NCBI RefSeq assembly: GCF_016624945.1
Contig: NZ_JACVUI010000021.1
Coordinates: 1 to 32,134 of the forward strand
Length of the DNA: 32,134 nucleotides
Origin: Acinetobacter sp. S54
Lineage (GTDB): Bacteria; Pseudomonadota; Gammaproteobacteria; Pseudomonadales; Moraxellaceae
Direction: 5' to 3'
Below the pieces are notes generated by a model. It was given only the letters and a program-made list of their open reading frames with translations, ran no database searches and was not told where the DNA came from. Both the position numbers and the translations under genes were made by a program. Positions 28,074 through 32,134 of the stretch are shown here, one piece after another (the stretch's first letter is position 1; every line of letters begins with the position of its first letter).

Positions 28074-30362
28074 TTATTTACAAGTCAACTCAATGACTTG
28101 ACTGGATGTGGTGGTCTGGGTTTTTTCTGGAATTTGTAATTGGCTATGGCATGCTTTATCCCCTTGTGTGCTGAGTTGATAGGTTTTTGGTAAAAGTCCA
28201 TACAGATAAACATTGCCTTGTTGGTCTACTGGGTAAACCTGATCAGTATTTTGATCCAGATAAACAGGAGTCGCCCGTGCCAATAAATTTCCATTTTTAT
28301 CACGTAATTTGACGATAACTTGTTGAGTGTGAATCACTGGGAAATCTATGTAATAGCCGCGTTGGTTGAGTGCGACCATTTTTTTGGAAGAATAATCAAT
28401 TTTATCTTCAATCGGCAGTTGATCCTGATCAAACGATAAATCATAGGAAATATAAGGCAAAATATCGTGAATAAAGAAATAGCCATTTTTATTGGTACGG
28501 CCAACAGGAGATAAAGAACGCATGACATCGACATCTTTATAATCGCCGACTTTTACCAATGCAAATGCGCTATCGACAGATTTGGTCATACTGACTTGAT
28601 TATTGAGCCAGACCAGTGCACCACGATAAGACACCCGTGAATCATAAGAATCAGAATTTTGTGTATGTTGTAAAGTTAGATCGCCGACATCAGTTTTAAG
28701 TAAACCAAATCCATTATAAGTCATGTTTCCATCATGGCGTTCGGCACCCACTGAATAGTCAAAGCCAGTCTGTTCAGGAGAGCTTTTTGCAAAGGTTAAA
28801 CGTGTATCCCCGTCTGTTGTTTGATCCAGATAAGTGTTTTTATTGTCATCCCAATTAAAAATAAGAGAGAAAAAAGCACCAGAGTCATTAAAATCACCAA
28901 AATCCTTGAAATAGGAGGCGGTAAAAGAGAGGCGTCTGGAAAAGCTTTTTGAGATTCCGACAGTTAATAATTTTGAATTATTTCTGGGTACTTCATCATC
29001 GGGATAATAGCGCCGTTCAACGTAGTTTAAATTTACGCTGTTTACGTAAGGGACTTTAAAAAAGGATAAGTACGCCAGAGAATCGATACGTGGATTTCTA
29101 AAGTCCTGAGTATAGCCCAGTGATTGATAATCTTGCGATGAATAGCGACTGCTGAGCCCCATTGAAAAACTATTAAAACTATTACTTACAGAAGCACCAA
29201 CCGAATAACCATCGTCTCCATAAGCAGAACTGCCTGCTGCGTTAACATCCAGTAAGGCGTAGCGTCCTAATGATTGGGTCCACATCAATCCCAGATTTTT
29301 TACATCATCACTATATGAAGCGTTAAAACCGAGTGTGGTATTTGTGGTAAAGCCTCGGCGAAAATACACATTCGTGAAAAAATCACGATAATCATTGCTA
29401 TCATAATCATAGTTGAAGCGTAATTTACCTACAGAAACGTTATATTCATTTAAATCAACTTTCAGTAAACGGTTGTTAATCAAAACAGGAAAGTTTTGTA
29501 CAGAACGATTTCCCAAAATATCTTCAACCACAATTTGAGCATTGCCAGATTGTTGAATATTTGCGCCCGTCTGCAAGGTATAATCACCGGGAGTAACGTT
29601 TTGTCGATAAATACTTACCCCATTGATATATAAGTCAATGGTCGATGGAACTATGGCACTCCCCCGAAGAATCGGAGTATTCCAGTAAATGAAATCGGAA
29701 CGCTCACTAAAATTAGTCCCAAAGCTGATACCGCCGAAACGGAATGAATCGATCAGTGAATTATAAATGCTGGTATTATCCCCTAACGTTAATCTTGTAA
29801 AATGTTGAGGAAAATCAATACTCAGAGAACTATTTAAACGAATCACTCCTGTACTATCATCATTGGCATCATTTTTACGGTAAATCAATGAATTATTTAA
29901 TAACCAGTAATCCTTGAAAATACCCAGCTCATAAAAATTATTAAACTCATAGCCATGATCAAATTTGTCATAAAAGAAATCGTAATTGAGAAATGCCCCT
30001 AAAGAAGCTCTATCGGGTTGTAACATCGTATTTTGATTGGAATAACCCAGAAAATATTCTGCAGGAAAATCAATTTTGAGTGATTGGCTGGCATTATCAA
30101 AACTGGCATGTATTTGATCATTGCTCACCAGACAGTATTCTTCTCTAGTGGGATGTTTTTGTAATAAAAATACTTTTAAATTGAGAGAATTAAGAATCTG
30201 GCATTCGACATAGTATTGATGATCCTGCTGTAAAACCAATGCCTCTGTATTGCGATCCAGTCCATTGATCCACAGATTGGAGAGAATAATATTGTCCGCA
30301 GCGTGTACATGAGTCAAAGCACATATCAAGCAGATATGTGCAGAAAGGGTCGACATTTTCAT
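28074..30362 (-). CDS. Chaperone-usher pilus outer-membrane usher
   Basis: 762-aa outer-membrane assembly platform for pilus secretion. A signal peptide (cleavage near HVHA-ADN) is followed by an N-terminal chaperone-binding domain, a long beta-barrel of alternating aromatic strands (YDFFYDKFDHGYEF, LGFNASYSDDV), a plug region around STIDLYINGVSIYRQNV...GDYTLQTGANIQQSG, and C-terminal Ig-like domains (GRTNKNGYFFIHDILPY and following). It resembles the archaic (Csu-like) usher group. The start is the ATG at 30362 with AAGGAG 8 nt upstream; a GTG at 30371 lies inside that site. The chaperone stop is 5 nt upstream. Confidence 0.93.
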   Translation of the reverse strand: MKMSTLSAHICLICALTHVHAADNIILSNLWINGLDRNTEALVLQQDHQYYVECQILNSLNLKVFLLQKHPTREEYCLVSNDQIHASFDNASQSLKIDFPAEYFLGYSNQNTMLQPDRASLGAFLNYDFFYDKFDHGYEFNNFYELGIFKDYWLLNNSLIYRKNDANDDSTGVIRLNSSLSIDFPQHFTRLTLGDNTSIYNSLIDSFRFGGISFGTNFSERSDFIYWNTPILRGSAIVPSTIDLYINGVSIYRQNVTPGDYTLQTGANIQQSGNAQIVVEDILGNRSVQNFPVLINNRLLKVDLNEYNVSVGKLRFNYDYDSNDYRDFFTNVYFRRGFTTNTTLGFNASYSDDVKNLGLMWTQSLGRYALLDVNAAGSSAYGDDGYSVGASVSNSFNSFSMGLSSRYSSQDYQSLGYTQDFRNPRIDSLAYLSFFKVPYVNSVNLNYVERRYYPDDEVPRNNSKLLTVGISKSFSRRLSFTASYFKDFGDFNDSGAFFSLIFNWDDNKNTYLDQTTDGDTRLTFAKSSPEQTGFDYSVGAERHDGNMTYNGFGLLKTDVGDLTLQHTQNSDSYDSRVSYRGALVWLNNQVSMTKSVDSAFALVKVGDYKDVDVMRSLSPVGRTNKNGYFFIHDILPYISYDLSFDQDQLPIEDKIDYSSKKMVALNQRGYYIDFPVIHTQQVIVKLRDKNGNLLARATPVYLDQNTDQVYPVDQQGNVYLYGLLPKTYQLSTQGDKACHSQLQIPEKTQTTTSSQVIELTCK

Positions 30363-30367
30363 AGCAA

Positions 30368-31084
30368 TCACTCCTTAAGACTATATTCATAAGGCTGATC
30401 TTGCTTGTCGGTCAGAACGAGAAGTTTATATTGGTTTGAGTGCGGAAGATTGATTTGTTCAAAGTTAAAGTCGTGCGCTGTGTTTGGCAGTAAATATTTC
30501 ATTTGGCTTAAGTTTGCAACTTCTTTCTTTGAAGCATCGACTAAGGTTAATTTTAAAATTTGCACATGTGATGGCGAATTATTTTTGATATTGACGATCA
30601 GATTATTATTGATTGTTTTAGGTACGACATTGATATTGACTGGATTGAGTTTACCCACAAATAAAGGCACAGAAATATTAAATAAAAATGTAACAGAATC
30701 GGTGTCAACAGGAGGCGCTACTTCCTGAAAAATAATACGCCAGGTTTTTTCATCATTGTTGGTGATACCGGCTAAAGGCTGATTGAATCCAACACGGATG
30801 ACCTGTTTTGAATTTGGGGCAATAATAAAGTTTTTGGGGTTAATAATGATATTGGGATCGGGTTCATAGACATCTTCTCCTTTTTCATTTTGAGACCATT
30901 TGACTGCGGTTGCTTCAAACGTTTTAGTGTCCTCCATGTCTTTTGAGTCCATTGTAACCGTTGCACTACGCTGTTTAGTTTTATCGGTAATATAAAGTTG
31001 GATTGGACTAATAGATAAACCAGCCCATACCATATGGATATACCCAAATAAACCAAGCATTAATATAAGTAGTTTTTTTTTCAT
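30368..31084 (-). CDS. Chaperone-usher pilus periplasmic chaperone
   Basis: 238-aa exported two-domain Ig-like chaperone that holds pilins before delivery to the usher. The signal peptide ends at VWA-GLS. The N-terminal domain has the PapD-like pattern GLSISPIQLYI..K..RSATVTM and IAPNSKQVIRVGF, with NDEKTWRIIFQEV; the G1 donor strand is SVTFLFNISVPLFVGK. The C-terminal domain starts at NINVVPKTI. Related to CsuC-like archaic chaperones. The ribosome site is G-rich and weak (GGGTGGG). It lies 138 nt after the pilin, with a hairpin between. Confidence 0.92.
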   Translation of the reverse strand: MKKKLLILMLGLFGYIHMVWAGLSISPIQLYITDKTKQRSATVTMDSKDMEDTKTFEATAVKWSQNEKGEDVYEPDPNIIINPKNFIIAPNSKQVIRVGFNQPLAGITNNDEKTWRIIFQEVAPPVDTDSVTFLFNISVPLFVGKLNPVNINVVPKTINNNLIVNIKNNSPSHVQILKLTLVDASKKEVANLSQMKYLLPNTAHDFNFEQINLPHSNQYKLLVLTDKQDQPYEYSLKE

Positions 31085-31166
31085 AACCCACCCGCATATT
31101 ATTTATTTGTAATTAACTTATGTATTTAACGTGATTTCTTATAATGTTATTTAGTTTGGAGCGATG

Positions 31167-31199
31167 AAGTTGGCTCCATTTCTAGAATAGAACCAACTT
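31167..31199 (-). other. Hairpin between pilin and chaperone genes
   Basis: Minus strand: AAGTTGGTTC and GAGCCAACTT form a 10-bp stem with one G-T pair and a 13-nt loop, 24 nt after the pilin stop. There is no T run, so it should not fully terminate. It could protect or process the pilin message. Confidence 0.65.
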
Positions 31200-31222
31200 A
31201 ATAAAATAGCAAATAAAACAGA

Positions 31223-31768
31223 TTAGAAGTAAACTGAAATATTATATTTATCAGTATAAGTTCCAGCTGGTTTACTAATACCTAAAGAACCTGATGTTTG
31301 TACCGTGATACTATAATCATTAAGTGATGAAGTGCCCGCAGTCATTGGTTCATTATATTTGATTGAGCCAAGGTTAACGTTATTGGAACCACGTTTAGTC
31401 GTGACTGTAGTCGGAATAGAATACGTTCCATATTTTAATGCAGAGTTATTGGTTCCTGATGTGCGATTATCTGTATCGACCAATAGATTATACGCCGCAT
31501 TGGCGCCAACGCTAAAACCACCAGTACCTGTACCGGTTGAGCTATTTAGGGTGATTTTTGTAGTTACGTTTTTAAGTTCACATACTTTAGGAATTGTAAT
31601 TTCAATGGGGATAGATTTACTACCGCAGAGTTCTGTACACCCTTCTGGGTATTGTGGACTACCTCCACCACCACCGAAACTATTTGTTTCGACATCAGCC
31701 GCATGAGCGATACCAACTACTCCACCAAAAGCCATGACTGATAATATTGTTTTTACAAGCTTGTTCAT
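31223..31768 (-). CDS. Chaperone-usher pilus major subunit
   Basis: 181-aa exported pilin. The signal peptide is residues 1-23 (IAHA-ADV). An unusual N-terminal region follows with FGGGGGSPQYPEGCTELCGSK (31-51), then an alternating hydrophobic strand SIPIEITIPKV (52-62) that looks like the donor strand, and a T/S/G-rich pilin domain ending KPAGTYTDKYNISVYF. It has only three cysteines: C44, C48 and C63. First gene of the operon, with GGGAG before its ATG. The major-pilin assignment rests on gene order and the donor-strand-like segment. Confidence 0.85.
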   Translation of the reverse strand: MNKLVKTILSVMAFGGVVGIAHAADVETNSFGGGGGSPQYPEGCTELCGSKSIPIEITIPKVCELKNVTTKITLNSSTGTGTGGFSVGANAAYNLLVDTDNRTSGTNNSALKYGTYSIPTTVTTKRGSNNVNLGSIKYNEPMTAGTSSLNDYSITVQTSGSLGISKPAGTYTDKYNISVYF

Positions 31769-31874
31769 AACTTATCTCCCATCTTTTATTATTAAGATGC
31801 TGTTTGTTATTTATAAATTTACAATGATGAAATCCAGATTCTAAAAATAATCTTAGCTTCATAATCGCACTTTA

Positions 31875-31921
31875 ATCTTATGTTAATCACAGTAATAAAC
31901 AATAATGTGACACGTTTCACA
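31875..31921 (-). promoter_or_regulatory. Pilus operon promoter with CRP/Vfr-like site
   Basis: Minus strand: TGTGA-N6-TCACA (31906-31921) matches both half-sites of the CRP/Vfr consensus. It is followed by a weak -35 TTGTTT (31897-31902), a 16-nt spacer and a -10 TAAGAT (31875-31880). The centre would fall near -45. A weak -35 beside an activator site fits cAMP-dependent activation. Confidence 0.5.
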
Positions 31922-32071
31922 AAAATTAAAATTATTAAACATTTATTTATCTTTAAGTGATTGTTATTTATATTTTTTAAATTTTTTATCCAAGACCTTT
32001 AATTTTTTAAAAAAGGTTATAAGTTTATTTAGAAAAAATAGTATATTTTTCATTTAAATAAAAATTAATTT
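31922..32071. other. Very AT-rich intergenic DNA
   Basis: A/T-dominated stretch upstream of the pilus promoter with no ORF or hairpin of note. Such DNA upstream of fimbrial genes is often bound by H-NS-like proteins, but nothing here proves that. Confidence 0.4.
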
Positions 32072-32102
32072 AAAAAAAAAACCAGGACTCTATATGAGTC
32101 CT
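32072..32102 (-). terminator. Terminator of a minus-strand gene beyond the right edge
   Basis: AGGACTC (32084-32090) pairs with GAGTCCT (32096-32102) around TATAT. On the minus strand GG and ten T follow. The gene it ends lies mostly or wholly outside the window. Confidence 0.75.
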
Positions 32103-32134
32103 CTTTTCATTTTAGTTGGTTCTCATCACATTTA

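Overview
This window is a chromosomal replication-origin region from a gammaproteobacterium, very probably an Acinetobacter. It is AT-rich. It carries dnaA-dnaN-recF-gyrB facing away from rpmH-rnpA-yidD-yidC-mnmE across an oriC-like spacer. Its neighbours fit that genus: tyrS, anmK, erpA, three AdeT-family periplasmic proteins, a DUF2171 protein and guaD. The species cannot be told from this stretch.

Layout. 1-500: a stable-RNA-type promoter firing leftward out of the window, then a small hypothetical gene. 840-3680: tyrS (-) and anmK (+) diverge, followed by erpA (-). 3798-7352: three tandem paralogues of the AdeT/PF19582 family, all on the minus strand. 7600-10170: yheS (ABC-F) and a DUF2171 gene (+). 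10254-16501: gyrB, recF, dnaN and dnaA, all minus. 16502-17167: the origin, with five consensus DnaA boxes, AT-rich repeats and outward promoters for dnaA and rpmH. 17168-21270: rpmH, rnpA, yidD, yidC and mnmE (+). 21400-25600: a parS-like site, dsbC, a GlsB-type membrane protein, hpt, guaD and a PF06042 nucleotidyltransferase-like gene. 25650-27510: a TerC/Alx membrane protein behind a yybP-ykoY (manganese) riboswitch, then a PAP2 phosphatase. 27655-31768: a four-gene chaperone-usher pilus operon (pilin, chaperone, usher, terminal subunit) on the minus strand. The right end carries a terminator for a minus-strand gene that lies outside.

How it works together. The centre is housekeeping: replication initiation and clamp, gyrase, ribosomal protein L34 and RNase P protein, membrane insertion and tRNA modification. 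Two parS-like sites lie a few kb on either side of the origin, as expected for ParB-based segregation, but parA and parB are not here. The accessory content is envelope-related: AdeT-like periplasmic proteins, DsbC, a PAP2 lipid phosphatase, TerC and the pilus.

The most interesting signals are regulatory. The riboswitch upstream of terC has a readable terminator/aptamer switch. An identical-geometry inverted repeat and -10 element lie at the same distance upstream of two of the three adeT-like genes. Two strong intrinsic terminators have no gene in front of them (24901-24947 on plus, 21268-21302 on minus), which suggests small RNAs or an attenuator. The pilus operon has an unusual major pilin with a glycine-rich, cysteine-containing N-terminal extension and a single-domain terminal subunit. 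I saw no tRNA, CRISPR array, insertion sequence or prophage.
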